Shown piece by piece: positions 1 through 8,469 of a stretch of DNA of 64,000 bases. This stretch comes from CAZTDU01 sp050248795 (GTDB lineage Bacteria > Pseudomonadota > Gammaproteobacteria > Burkholderiales > SG8-39), in the NCBI GenBank assembly GCA_050248795.1, contig JBFWRS010000014.1, forward strand, positions 1 to 64,000, read 5' to 3'. The notes beneath the pieces were generated by a model, which saw nothing but the letters and a program-made list of their open reading frames with translations, did not search any database and was not told the DNA's origin. Both the position numbers and the translations under genes were made by a program. Each line of letters starts with the position of its first letter. Within the stretch, counting starts at the first letter, position 1.

Positions 1-131
1 CGCACTGGGCCGAGCTGCCGCATGCGCTGCTGGCGAAGGTGTCCAGCCGCATCATCAACGAAGTGCGCGGCCTCAACCGCGTGGTCTACGACATCTCGTC
101 GAAGCCGCCCGCCACCATCGAGTGGGAATAG
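1..131 (+). CDS. guaA: GMP synthase (glutamine-hydrolysing), C-terminal end only
   Basis: GuaA aminates XMP to GMP, the last step of guanine nucleotide synthesis, in the cytoplasm. Only the last 42 codons and the TAG are present; the frame begins at base 3 and the gene continues off the left edge. The peptide ends [17 protein letters not shown], the strongly conserved GuaA C terminus that belongs to its dimerisation domain. The 3' end of guaA is a known integration site for genomic islands, and two more partial copies of this end occur downstream in the window, at 1877-2011 and 5896-5955. This copy carries the complete, unaltered C terminus, so it is the functional one. Confidence 0.93.
   Translation, partial: HWAELPHALLAKVSSRIINEVRGLNRVVYDISSKPPATIEWE
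111..125 (+). repeat. 15-bp direct repeat, left copy (possible attL core at guaA 3' end)
   Basis: GCCACCATCGAGTGG, codons ATIEW of guaA plus one flanking base on the codon boundary. It recurs without mismatch at 5938-5952 in the same orientation. Its place at the extreme 3' end of guaA fits a site-specific attachment core. That function is inferred: no integrase is visible between the two copies. Confidence 0.5.
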
Positions 132-260
132 GGCGAGCGACGGCGAGCGACGGCGCGCGGCCGGCAGTATCGGCCGCGCAGGCCACGCGCGAGCGTCCGG
201 GGTAGATGAGTCTGGATGCATGTCATAGTCCGCGAAACAACAACAGGATCATGCCGCCTC

Positions 261-1850
261 ATGCACGTTTCGATTCCTTGTCGTAAACCTGCCGTTCGCA
301 CCAGCGAAGGCCGCCGCCGGCTGCTGCAGGCTGCCGCCGCCGGCGCCGCAAGCTCGATGTTTCCACTCGGCCTGCTCGCGCAGCAACGCAACCTTGCCAG
401 CGCGCCGCGGCACGCCCTGGTCATCGGCAACAGCGCCTACCAGGGCAACTCGCTGAAGAACCCCGTCAACGACGCCACCGACATCGGCGGCGCGCTCAAA
501 GGTGCGGGGTTCCAGGTCCGGCAGGTCCTTGACGCCGGACGCGCGCAGATGAGCGACGCCATCAAGGCCTACGGCGAGGCGCTCGCGCGAGACGGCGCGG
601 TGGGCGTGTTCTACTTCGCCGGGCACGGCGCGCAGCTCAACTGGCGCAACTTCCTCATCCCGGTAGATGGCCAGTTCAAGGACCAGAAGGACATCCCCGA
701 GCGCGCCGTCGACCTTATAGAGCTGGTCGAGTCGCTCAAGCGCGCGAAGAACCCCGCCAACATCGTGATCCTGGATGCCTGCCGCAACAACCCGTTCGGG
801 CGCGACTACCTCACCGAGCAGCACGGACTGTCGCAGATGGACGCGCCCACCGGGACAATCCTCGCCTATGCCACGGCGCCGGGCAACTTCGCCATCGACG
901 GCGAGGGGCGCAACGGCCTGTATACACGGAACCTGCTGAGGGAAATGGCCGTTCCCGAGGCCAAGGTCGAGGACGTGTTCAAGCGCGTGCGGCTCGCGGT
1001 GCGGCGCGCATCCAAGGGCTTGCAGGTGCCCTGGGAGAGCACCTCGCTGGAGGATGACGTCTACTTCCGGCCGCCCGCGGAGCTCAGGCGTCTCGCCGAC
1101 GACGAGCGCGCGAAGCTGCGCGACGCCGACTTCGAGCTCTGGGAGAAGGTGAAGGGCGCGAAGGAACCGTCCGCGCTGGAGGAGTACCTGCGCCGCTACC
1201 CGAGCGGTAATTTCGCCGACCTCGCGCAGGTCTACCTGGACCGCGCGCTGAAGGCGCAGGGGGAGAAGCCGGTCGAGACCACCAGCCCGGCAGGCAATCC
1301 CTACACGGCCGGCACTACCCGCACGGACACGGCATACCGCGTAGGTGACTTCTACACCTTCCGCATCTCGGACCTGTACACGAACGTGGTCATCCGCGAG
1401 GTCACCGAGACGGTCACCGCCATCACCGACACCGAGGTGATTTTCGACGATGGCCGGGAGATCTTCGATCTGCTGGGCAACGTGACCAAGCGCTCGGACG
1501 GACGGCGCTACAAGGGGGCGCAGATGCTGCCACTCGAGTTCAGCGTCGGCAGGCGCTGGACCACGGAGTTCGCGCTCGTGTTCCCCAACGGGGTGGAGTC
1601 CTGGAACATCATCGACTTCCGCATTGTCGGCAAGGAAAGGATCGCCGTGCCCGCAGGGACCTTTGAATGCTTCCGCGTCGAAGGCGAAGGTCGCGCGATC
1701 GGCAGGGAGTTCCGGATCAAGGTCACGTACTGGGGGGCGCCGAAGGTGTCGCGCAGGAGCGTCGCCTACGAGATTCACCGCCAGGCAGGCGCCAGCAAGG
1801 TTATCCAGGCGGAGCGGTGGGACCTGGTGGCCGTGAAGCAACAGGCCTGA
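261..1850 (+). CDS. Secreted caspase-family (peptidase C14) protein with C-terminal beta-rich domain
   Basis: A caspase-fold cysteine peptidase, probably exported. From the ATG at 261 the product is 529 aa. The N terminus holds a Tat-like signal ([16 protein letters not shown], about residues 17-32). The caspase domain (about 50-275) has both catalytic residues: His122 in YFAGHGAQ and Cys174 in [10 protein letters not shown] helical stretch with the motif [16 protein letters not shown] follows, as in many bacterial caspase proteins, then a C-terminal beta-rich domain of about 170 aa. That domain contains [15 protein letters not shown], resembling lipocalin-like or DUF3108-type domains. An in-frame ATG at 216 would place 15 residues before the signal and is less likely. 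The gene stands alone between two guaA 3' ends, so it may have been acquired horizontally. Substrate unknown. Confidence 0.85.
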   Translation: MHVSIPCRKPAVRTSEGRRRLLQAAAAGAASSMFPLGLLAQQRNLASAPRHALVIGNSAYQGNSLKNPVNDATDIGGALKGAGFQVRQVLDAGRAQMSDAIKAYGEALARDGAVGVFYFAGHGAQLNWRNFLIPVDGQFKDQKDIPERAVDLIELVESLKRAKNPANIVILDACRNNPFGRDYLTEQHGLSQMDAPTGTILAYATAPGNFAIDGEGRNGLYTRNLLREMAVPEAKVEDVFKRVRLAVRRASKGLQVPWESTSLEDDVYFRPPAELRRLADDERAKLRDADFELWEKVKGAKEPSALEEYLRRYPSGNFADLAQVYLDRALKAQGEKPVETTSPAGNPYTAGTTRTDTAYRVGDFYTFRISDLYTNVVIREVTETVTAITDTEVIFDDGREIFDLLGNVTKRSDGRRYKGAQMLPLEFSVGRRWTTEFALVFPNGVESWNIIDFRIVGKERIAVPAGTFECFRVEGEGRAIGREFRIKVTYWGAPKVSRRSVAYEIHRQAGASKVIQAERWDLVAVKQQA

Positions 1851-1876
1851 GCGCTCCACGCGAGCGGTCGGCTGCC

Positions 1877-2011
1877 GTGGCGGACCTCACCGACTTCATG
1901 ACCGCGCACTGGGCCGAGCTGCCGCATGCGCTGCTGGCGAAGGTATCCAGCCGCATCATCAACGAAGTGCGCGGCCTGAACCGCGTCGTCTACGACATCT
2001 ATCTGCTCTGA
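1877..2011 (+). pseudogene. guaA: Displaced guaA 3'-end fragment (second copy)
   Basis: In one open frame this segment encodes [18 protein letters not shown] and onward to RVVYDI, matching the guaA end at bases 1-96 (here 1905-2000). Only three mismatches occur in those 96 bases, all synonymous (GTG/GTA, CTC/CTG, GTG/GTC). Upstream, 1877-1904 continues plausible GuaA codons that lie outside the window for the first copy. After YDI the similarity stops and the frame ends YLL-TGA, so the last 11 GuaA codons are missing. It has no start of its own and cannot make an enzyme. It is best read as a remnant left by integration of a foreign segment into guaA. Confidence 0.85.
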
Positions 2012-2134
2012 CTTGATCAAGATCGTCAGGGACGGCACTCCCTTCCCGATCTACGCCCGCGAGATACCCGGTCGAGCGAAGACCGCGGTCGCTCCTGCGG
2101 CGCGGCCCGCGTGGAGGCAATGCCCCTTGTCGTA

Positions 2135-2770
2135 TCAGCTCTTCTCGACTACCTGCACCTTCAGCGACCGTCCCATGGACGGGCACGCGCTCAACCCGCA
2201 CAGCGTATCCACGGCGGCGACAAACTCGATGTAGTCGCCCGGCTTGCTCTTGCCGTCGACCAGCTTGAACGTGCGCTGCCTGTCGTCGTGGAACTCGAGC
2301 GTCTGGAACAGGTTGAGCGGATCCGGGATGTTCTGCGGCGCGATCGGGTAGTCCCTGAGCGCCTTCTGCAATACCTCATAGCATCCGAACGAAGGGACGC
2401 CCAGCGGCCCGCCGACCTTCATCCCGGTGCCGCTGAAGCCGCGATAGTCGCTGTCGCGATAATGCCTGAACACCCACGCGCTACACATGCCGTATTGAAG
2501 ATCGTGCACGCCGTACGTGTCCTCGACGATCGTCAGCAGCACGTTGTTGTCTCGCGAATAAAGATGATCCCCCGTCGAGATGAGCAGCTTTCCCTGATTC
2601 GCCTTGGTGCGCGCCTGGCTGAAACGTTCGTCGAGGTTGTTCGCGTTGAAACACACGAAATCGCCGAGTCCGCCGCCTTCGACGTCCGTAACGCGCGTGT
2701 GCTGACCTGCCTTCACCACCCATGCCAGGCCATCGCGGCCGGGAATTACTTTCTCCACCAGGATCTTCAT
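2135..2770 (-). CDS. DUF1989 (urea carboxylase-associated family) protein
   Basis: A 211-aa cytoplasmic protein of the DUF1989 family. Members lie beside urea carboxylase or in purine and amine catabolism loci and are poorly characterised. Visible family marks are the acidic VTDVEGGGLGDFVCFN segment near the N terminus, a conserved Cys in HDLQYGMCSAWVF, and the C-terminal DTLCGLSACPSMGRSLKVQV block with two cysteines. I prefer the ATG at 2770 because GTGGAG lies just upstream; a GTG at 2782 is in frame. No urea carboxylase or allophanate hydrolase is nearby, so the usual partner is absent. It sits inside the segment bounded by guaA 3' ends. Confidence 0.8.
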   Translation of the reverse strand: MKILVEKVIPGRDGLAWVVKAGQHTRVTDVEGGGLGDFVCFNANNLDERFSQARTKANQGKLLISTGDHLYSRDNNVLLTIVEDTYGVHDLQYGMCSAWVFRHYRDSDYRGFSGTGMKVGGPLGVPSFGCYEVLQKALRDYPIAPQNIPDPLNLFQTLEFHDDRQRTFKLVDGKSKPGDYIEFVAAVDTLCGLSACPSMGRSLKVQVVEKS

Positions 2771-2947
2771 CTCGATCTCCACTGTTTCCGTGCCGCGCAG
2801 TGTAGCAACAAGCGCGCATGAGCCGCAGTGGCAGGTACGTTTTCCACAACGCGACTAGCGGCGCGGAAACCACGCGAGCGACAGACCGGCGGCACCGGCG
2901 GCAGCGCCTTCGTCTCGCTCTTCAGCAGCCGGCGCGCGTGGCCGGGA

Positions 2948-4366
2948 TCAGAAGGTCTTCATCAGCTTCAGCATGCGCCGCATGAGCGGGCGGTACGGCG
3001 GCAGGAACAGGGACATGCCGTTGAAGCGCGACTGGCGGAAGACCGGGGTCAGCTTGCTGAAGGTGTCGAAGCCCCATCGCCCATGGTAATGCCCCATGCC
3101 GGAAGCGCCGACGCCGCCGAACGGCAGGCTGTCCTGGGCGATGTGCAGCAGGGTGTCGTTGACCGTCACGCCGCCGGCCGGCATCTTGCGCAGCGCCTCG
3201 TCAATGCGTGCCGCGTCGCGGTCGAACCAGTACAACGCCAGTGGATGCGGCCGCGCGCTGACGAAGGCCATGGCGTCGTCGAGCCGGTCGTAGGGCACCA
3301 GCGGGAGGAGCGGACCGAAGATCTCGTCGCGCATGGCTTCGCAATCGGCGGGCGGGTCGATCAACAGCATGGGCGCCAGGCGGTGACCGGCATCGTCGCG
3401 CGAAGCGCCGTCGAACAGGCACTCCGCGCGAGCGCCGCGTGCGCGGGCTTCGTCGGCCACGCCAAGCAGGCGGCGGAAGTGATGGTCGTTGACGATGCTG
3501 CAGAAGTTGCCGTCGGCGAGGCCTGCCGGATAGGCGCGGCGCGCCTCGTCGCGCGCGGCGGACACGAAGTCCGGCACCAGCCCGCGCGGCAGCAGCACAT
3601 AGTCGGGCGCGATGCAGGTCTGCCCTGCATTGAGCAGCTTGCCGGCAAGGATGCGCTGTACCGCATGCGCCAGCGGGTAGCCGGGGGTGATGACAGCGGG
3701 CGACTTGCCGCCCAGTTCCAGGGTCACCGGCGTCAGGTTGGCCGCCGCGGCGGCCATCACCTTGCGTCCCACCGGCGTCGAGCCGGTGAACAGCAGGTGG
3801 TCGAACGGCAGAGTGCTGAACTGCGCGGCGACGTCCGGGCCGCCGGTGACGATGCAGACCTCGTCGGGCCCGAAGGCCTGCGTGCACAAACGCTGCAGCA
3901 GGGCCGAGAATGTCGGCGTCAGCTCCGACATCTTCACCATCACGCGGTTGCCCGCGGCCAGCGCCGCCGCCATCGGCCCCACGGCCAGGTACAGCGGGTA
4001 GTTCCAGGGCACGATGATGCCGGCCACGCCCAAGGGGCGCGGCAGCACGTTGGCCCGGGCAGGAACGAACCACTTGCCCACGCCGGCATGGCGCGGCCTC
4101 ATCCAGCGGCGGCCGTGGCGCAGCGCGCCCTTGATTTCCTCGAGGCTGGGCCAGATCTCGGCAAGCTCGGTCTCGACGGCCGGCCGGCCGCCGAAGTCGG
4201 CATCGATGGCCTGGCTGATCGCCGCCTCGTTGTCGAGCAGCAGGCGCTGCAGGCGGCGCAGGCGGTCGGCGCGGGCTTCCCAGCGCGGGCAGGATTCGGC
4301 GGCGTGAGCCGCACGCAGGCGCTCGAAAGCAAGTGCCAGGTCGGTAGGCAGACTTTGCCGCTTCAT
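2948..4366 (-). CDS. calB: Coniferyl-aldehyde-type NAD(P)-dependent aldehyde dehydrogenase
   Basis: An aldehyde dehydrogenase of 472 aa closest in motif layout to coniferyl aldehyde dehydrogenase (CalB), which oxidises coniferaldehyde to ferulate in phenylpropanoid breakdown. Seen: the cofactor-site motif IIVPWNYPLYLAVGP, the general-base Glu in TLELGGKSP, and the nucleophile Cys in NAGQTCIAPDYVL. A short hydrophobic/basic C terminus (LMRRMLKLMKTF) recalls membrane-associated ALDHs. The start at 4366 is preceded by GAGGTG at good spacing; an upstream ATG at 4429 has no such site. No ferulate pathway genes are visible nearby, so the true substrate could be another aromatic or long-chain aldehyde. 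The symbol is by family resemblance. Confidence 0.75.
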   Translation of the reverse strand: MKRQSLPTDLALAFERLRAAHAAESCPRWEARADRLRRLQRLLLDNEAAISQAIDADFGGRPAVETELAEIWPSLEEIKGALRHGRRWMRPRHAGVGKWFVPARANVLPRPLGVAGIIVPWNYPLYLAVGPMAAALAAGNRVMVKMSELTPTFSALLQRLCTQAFGPDEVCIVTGGPDVAAQFSTLPFDHLLFTGSTPVGRKVMAAAAANLTPVTLELGGKSPAVITPGYPLAHAVQRILAGKLLNAGQTCIAPDYVLLPRGLVPDFVSAARDEARRAYPAGLADGNFCSIVNDHHFRRLLGVADEARARGARAECLFDGASRDDAGHRLAPMLLIDPPADCEAMRDEIFGPLLPLVPYDRLDDAMAFVSARPHPLALYWFDRDAARIDEALRKMPAGGVTVNDTLLHIAQDSLPFGGVGASGMGHYHGRWGFDTFSKLTPVFRQSRFNGMSLFLPPYRPLMRRMLKLMKTF

Positions 4367-4459
4367 CGTTGCACCTCGAGTCAGCTGCGGCCCCGGCGGC
4401 CGGTCCTGGCGAAGGCCAGCGCGGGTCATGCGGCCAGAACCGCCACCGCGGTGGCCTCG

Positions 4460-5731
4460 TCAGTCCTTCAGCTTGCGAATCCCCAGCGTGTCCATGACGA
4501 GCTTCTCGAACAGCGGCTCGGAGCTGCCGCGCTTCATCTTGCGGATAAAGTATTTCTCGAATCCGATTTTCGCCAGGCGCACCCATTTTCCCTTGCTCGA
4601 CCAGTTGACGTTGCGCGGCGGTATCTGCGGCAAGGCAACGAAGGCGACCCCGGTATCTCCGAAGTCGGCCAGGCACACCGCGTTCCATGTAGCGCGGTGC
4701 GAAGGCGCCTTGCCGGCAATCGCGTCGCGAATGTTGTGCACGCTCGCCGTGACCATGGATTCGATCATGTATCCGGTCTTCGGCGCCCCGGTGGGCACCG
4801 GCGTGGGTTCGACCGGCGGGATGGCGACGCACACGCCGACGGCGTAGACGTTCTGGAAGGCCGGATTGCGCTGGAAATCGTCCACCAGGATGAATCCCCG
4901 CGGATTGGTCAGGCCGGCGATCCCGGCGACGGCGTCCACGCCCTTGAACGCGGGCAGCATCATGGCGTACTTGAAGGGCAGGTCGTGCTGCTTGCGCGTC
5001 GCGCCGCTCTCGTCGAGCTCGGTCGCATGCAGGCGATCCTGCTCGACGCGATCGGTCCTGGCGTTGACGATCCACTTGATGTGCCGCTCGCGCATCGACG
5101 CCTCCAGCAAGCCCTTGGTGTCGCCCACGCCACCGAGCCCGAGGTGTCCGACGTAGGGCTCAGCGGTGACATAGGTGATCGGCACCCTGTCCCGGATGCC
5201 GCGCTTGCGCAACTCGGTGTCCATGATGAACGCGAACTCGTAGGCCGGTCCGTAGCAGGAGGCGCCCTGCACCGCGCCGACGACGATCGGCCCGGGGTCG
5301 GCGACAAAGCGCTGCCAGGCCTCTCCGGCCAGCGCAGCGTGGTCGACATGGCAGATCGATTGCGTATGTCCGTCCGGGCCGAGTCCCGGCACTTCGTCGA
5401 AGGCAAGCTTGGGACCAGTGGCGATGACGATGTAGTCGTAGGTCAGGGACTGGCCGTCCTCCAGCTCCAGGCGGTTCTCTCCGGGGTGCAGGCGCTTCGC
5501 CCCGATCGGGATGAAATCGATGCCCTTGCGCGCCAGGTACTGGCCGGCGCCGAACTCGATGTCGCCGCGCTTTCGCCAGTCCACCGCGACCCAGGGGTTG
5601 GACGGGACGAAATGGAAGTTCTCGCCGCGATTGACCACGGTCACCTTGTGGTCCTTGCCCAGCGCGGCACGCAGTTCGTAGGCGGCGGGCATGCCGCCGA
5701 GACCGGCTCCGAGTACGACGACGTGTGCCAT
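4460..5731 (-). CDS. Sulfide:quinone oxidoreductase-like FAD flavoprotein
   Basis: A two-Rossmann-fold FAD protein of 423 aa. The N-terminal VVVLGAGLGGMPAAYEL binds FAD, and FILVDDFQRNPAFQNVYAVG is the second FAD-contact region. Cys127 (SICHVDH), Cys159 (QGASCYGPAYEF) and Cys301 (VGVCVAIPP) lie where sulfide:quinone reductases keep their redox cysteines, and the C-terminal basic and hydrophobic segment fits peripheral attachment to the inner membrane. SQRs oxidise sulfide to polysulfide and pass electrons to quinone. A strong GAGGAG precedes the ATG. Transcription would run towards the aldehyde dehydrogenase gene 93 bases downstream. Related flavoproteins such as flavocytochrome c sulfide dehydrogenase or type II NADH dehydrogenases cannot be fully excluded. 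Confidence 0.72.
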   Translation of the reverse strand: MAHVVVLGAGLGGMPAAYELRAALGKDHKVTVVNRGENFHFVPSNPWVAVDWRKRGDIEFGAGQYLARKGIDFIPIGAKRLHPGENRLELEDGQSLTYDYIVIATGPKLAFDEVPGLGPDGHTQSICHVDHAALAGEAWQRFVADPGPIVVGAVQGASCYGPAYEFAFIMDTELRKRGIRDRVPITYVTAEPYVGHLGLGGVGDTKGLLEASMRERHIKWIVNARTDRVEQDRLHATELDESGATRKQHDLPFKYAMMLPAFKGVDAVAGIAGLTNPRGFILVDDFQRNPAFQNVYAVGVCVAIPPVEPTPVPTGAPKTGYMIESMVTASVHNIRDAIAGKAPSHRATWNAVCLADFGDTGVAFVALPQIPPRNVNWSSKGKWVRLAKIGFEKYFIRKMKRGSSEPLFEKLVMDTLGIRKLKD

Positions 5732-5895
5732 GTACAGCCTCCTCGTTGGAGATCGCCACTTGCATCAAGGTTACGCCTGATATGGTCGTGACGTCTGCTA
5801 CCTGGGTCACAGACTGGCGGTCTCCAGAGGGTTGACACTTATAAATTGAAACTGCCGAAGCACTCGTCCTTGCCCGTGCCCGGCCCGGACATGAT

Positions 5896-5955
5896 GTGCG
5901 CGGCCGCGTCGTCCAGGAAATCGCGTCCAGGCCGCGGGCCACCATCGAGTGGAAA
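5896..5955 (+). pseudogene. guaA: Degraded guaA 3'-end fragment (third copy)
   Basis: Read in frame from 5896 the bases encode VRGRVVQEIASRPRATIEWKW. This aligns with the GuaA end [22 protein letters not shown] once two codons are dropped. The last part, 5938-5952, is identical to 111-125. The stop codon is lost and several residues are altered, so this is a decayed remnant. The surrounding gap (5732-5967) otherwise holds only the SQR upstream region; I see no gene in it. Confidence 0.75.
5938..5952 (+). repeat. 15-bp direct repeat, right copy (possible attR core)
   Basis: Exact second copy of the 15 bases at 111-125, same orientation, 5.8 kb away. Together they would delimit an inserted segment at the guaA 3' end. 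Confidence 0.5.
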
Positions 5956-5967
5956 TGGCGTGCGGGG

Positions 5968-7437
5968 CTAGATCCGCATCGGCTGCTGCGGAGCCCGGCC
6001 CGGGCGGCGGTTGGCGTTCAGCATGCCTTGCGCGAGCCAATGCAGGCAGCCGGCGGCGAGTTCCTCGCGCAGGCCGCGTAACGAGGCCTCGTTCCACAGG
6101 TTGCGCACCTCGCCCGGGTCGCCTTCGAGGTCGTAGAGCTCGCCGTATTCGTCGTCCAGGTAGACGACGATCTTCCAGCGACGGTCGCGCCGCATGAGGA
6201 TGAACTCGCTGCCGGTCTGGATGTGGTCACGGGCAAGTTCGGCGTAGACGGCGTCGCGCGGGCGATGGTCGGCGCGCCCCGATAGCGCGCCCCACAGCGA
6301 GCGCGCTTCGAAGTCGCCTGGCACCGCGACCCCTGCGGCTTCGAGGATGGTCGGCGCGATGTCGAACATCTGCACCAGCTCGTCGCGCCGGCCGGGACGC
6401 AGTTCCAGGTTCTTCGACCAGAAGAGCAGCGGCACCCGCACCACCGTGTCGTACATGGTCCACTTCTGGATGTGGCCGTGGTCGCCGAGTGCGTCGGCGT
6501 GGTCGGAGGTGAAGATCACCAGCGCGTTGTCGAGGTACCCGCGAGCATCGAGCGCGCCGAGGATCTGGCCGATCTTGCCGTCGATCATGCTGACGTTCGC
6601 CGCGTAGTGGCGGCGCAGGCGCAGCAGGTCTGCGGTACTCACATTGCGGCGCCAGGCGATCGAGTCGAAGTTGAACTCGATCATGTTGTCGCGCAGGACC
6701 TGCTGCGCTCGCGGTTGAGACTTCAACTCGGCCGGTTCGACCGCGGGCACCGGAATCGCGGCATCGGCGTACATCGCCAGAGCCTCGGGCAGCGGGTCGT
6801 AGGGCGGATGCGGGCCGGGAAACCCAATCTGCAGGAAGAGCGGATCGGTGTTCTTTCGATCGCGTATCCACCAGTCGGCCATGTCGCCGATGAAGTTGTC
6901 CGGGTGCATGTCCGCGTCGAGATCCCAGGCGAAGGCGCCGAGGGCCGTCCTGTAGCCCTCGGGGTCCGCGGCATGCCGGTTGTAGCGCGATGGCTTCACC
7001 AGCTTGCGCGCGTGCAGGGCCTTGTCCCACTCGTCGTAGAGCGCGCGATCGCGCTCCTCGAGGAACATCGGCCGGTCCTTGTTCTCCATGAACAAGCGCT
7101 GGTGGAATCCCCCGGGCGCGTCGTAGGGGTTGATGTGCATCTTGCCGATGTTCACGCAGTGGTAGCCCTGCGCGGCGAGCGAGCGCACCCATGTCGGTTC
7201 CCAGGGCTGGAAGTTGCTGAACACCTGGCAGCCGTGCGGATACTTTCCGGTGAACAGGCTGGCGCGTGCGCCAACGCAGACCGGCGAGGTAACGAAGCAT
7301 TCGGTGAATGCCGCGCCTTCGTTCGCGAGCCGGTCCAGGTGTGGCGTACGCATCCATGGCGCGCCCAGCGCGCCGATGGTATCGGCGCGCTGCTGGTCGG
7401 TCATGATGAGGATGATGTTCGGGCGATCCATGTTCAT
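5968..7437 (-). CDS. Sulfatase / phosphonate monoester hydrolase superfamily enzyme with atypical FGly site
   Basis: A cytoplasmic sulfatase-superfamily hydrolase of 489 aa. Metal-binding elements are present: NIILIMTDQQRADTIG at the N terminus, the SDHADALGDHG block, and KMHIN. The formylglycine segment reads SPVCVGARASLFTG, that is C-V-G-A-R where the usual signature is C-x-P/A-x-R. Conversion of the Cys by a formylglycine-generating enzyme is therefore uncertain. I chose the ATG at 7437 because AGGCGG lies 9 bases upstream; an ATG at 7446 is also in frame. The gene follows the Bug binding protein gene by 13 bases, so the two are probably one transcript for taking up and cleaving a sulfate or phosphonate ester. 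Confidence 0.82.
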   Translation of the reverse strand: MNMDRPNIILIMTDQQRADTIGALGAPWMRTPHLDRLANEGAAFTECFVTSPVCVGARASLFTGKYPHGCQVFSNFQPWEPTWVRSLAAQGYHCVNIGKMHINPYDAPGGFHQRLFMENKDRPMFLEERDRALYDEWDKALHARKLVKPSRYNRHAADPEGYRTALGAFAWDLDADMHPDNFIGDMADWWIRDRKNTDPLFLQIGFPGPHPPYDPLPEALAMYADAAIPVPAVEPAELKSQPRAQQVLRDNMIEFNFDSIAWRRNVSTADLLRLRRHYAANVSMIDGKIGQILGALDARGYLDNALVIFTSDHADALGDHGHIQKWTMYDTVVRVPLLFWSKNLELRPGRRDELVQMFDIAPTILEAAGVAVPGDFEARSLWGALSGRADHRPRDAVYAELARDHIQTGSEFILMRRDRRWKIVVYLDDEYGELYDLEGDPGEVRNLWNEASLRGLREELAAGCLHWLAQGMLNANRRPGRAPQQPMRI

Positions 7438-7450
7438 CGCTTGCATCCGC

Positions 7451-8419
7451 CTACTGCAGCTTGATTCCGGCCTTGCCGATCACGCCTTTCCACTTTTCCA
7501 GCTCCGCGCGCTGGTAGGCGAGGAATCGCTCCGGCCCTTCGACGACGACCTCGTCGCCCTGCGCGGCAAGCCTGTCGCGCAGCGCGGGCACCTTCGCGGC
7601 TGCGGCAGTGGCCTGGTACAGGCGATCGACGATCGCGCGCGGCGTGCCTGCTGGCGCGAACAGCCCGAACCAGGCCGAGGCGACCACGTCGTAACCGGCT
7701 TCCTTCAGCGTCGGTACATCCGGGAACGTGGACGAGCGCGCACTGCCCGTGGTGGCGAGGACGCGCAGCCTGCCCGACTTCACGTGCGAGAGCACGATCG
7801 GGATGTGGTTCTGCGAGAACTGCACTTCCCCTGCCAGCAGCGCGGTAATCGCCTGGCCGCCGCCCTTGTAGGTCACATGCACGGGTTTCACGTCGAGAAT
7901 CTGCTTCAGCAGTTCCACCGACAGGTGCGGGTAGGTACCGTTGCCGTTGGCCGAGTAATTCAGCGAGCTTCCCTGCGCCTTCAGCAGATTGACGAAACTG
8001 GCGAGATCCCTGATCGGCGATGAGGCATTGACGCAAAGCGCGAGCGGCCCTTCGACGAGCTGCGTGATCGGGATGAAGTCTCGCGCAGGGTCGTACTGCA
8101 TCTGCTTGTAGAGCGATGGCGCGAAGGCGTGCGTGGCCGCGCCTGAGAACAGGATCGTGTAGCCGTCCGCGGGCGCGCGCGCCACCGCCGTCGAGCCGAT
8201 CATGCCGGCGGCGCCCGGCTTGTTCTCGACGATGACGTTGCTGCCAAGCTGCTTGCCCAGTTGGTCGGCGAGCAGCCGGCCGGTGATATCCACCACGCCG
8301 CCCGGGGGATAGGGGACAATCAGGTGCACCACTTTCGACGGATAGGCTTGGGCAAGCGACGTGCCGGGTACGGCAAGGCACAGCATGAGCAGGCAGGTGA
8401 TTCTGGTTAGTGCGCGCAT
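7451..8419 (-). CDS. Bug-family (tripartite tricarboxylate transporter) periplasmic binding protein
   Basis: A periplasmic solute receptor of 322 aa. It has a signal peptide (MRALTRITCLLMLCLAVPG, cleavage near SLAQA). Family motifs are PSKVVHLIVPYPPGGVVDITG, where Bug proteins bind the ligand carboxylate, and VIVENKPGAAGMIG. These receptors usually work with TctAB membrane proteins, which are not in the window, so this is an orphan receptor as is common in Burkholderiales. A GGAGGGG ribosome site precedes the ATG. It is first in a two-gene unit with the sulfatase and diverges from a GntR regulator that probably controls it. The ligand is unknown; the neighbour suggests a sulfated or phosphonate-ester organic acid. 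Confidence 0.88.
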   Translation of the reverse strand: MRALTRITCLLMLCLAVPGTSLAQAYPSKVVHLIVPYPPGGVVDITGRLLADQLGKQLGSNVIVENKPGAAGMIGSTAVARAPADGYTILFSGAATHAFAPSLYKQMQYDPARDFIPITQLVEGPLALCVNASSPIRDLASFVNLLKAQGSSLNYSANGNGTYPHLSVELLKQILDVKPVHVTYKGGGQAITALLAGEVQFSQNHIPIVLSHVKSGRLRVLATTGSARSSTFPDVPTLKEAGYDVVASAWFGLFAPAGTPRAIVDRLYQATAAAAKVPALRDRLAAQGDEVVVEGPERFLAYQRAELEKWKGVIGKAGIKLQ

Positions 8420-8469
8420 CGGGCCCCTCCAGGACGTTGCGGCTGCGCGGAGTGCGCATTGAGGCGATC

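Noticed and set aside
249..1859. A 536-codon minus-strand open frame
   Set aside because: Antisense to the caspase gene, whose His/Cys dyad and signal are clear.
1667..2011. A plus-strand frame ending in GuaA-like sequence, as a possible functional gene
   Set aside because: Its first two thirds lie out of frame inside the caspase gene; only the guaA fragment is meaningful.
2011..2030. TTGATCAAGATCG as a second FNR box
   Set aside because: The right half does not match ATCAA and no gene start lies at a suitable distance.
2012..2134. Possible integrase remnant after the second guaA end
   Set aside because: No recombinase motif can be recognised in the 120 bases.
2828..5791. A 987-codon plus-strand open frame
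   Set aside because: Antisense shadow of the aldehyde dehydrogenase and SQR-like genes, which have clear motifs on the minus strand.
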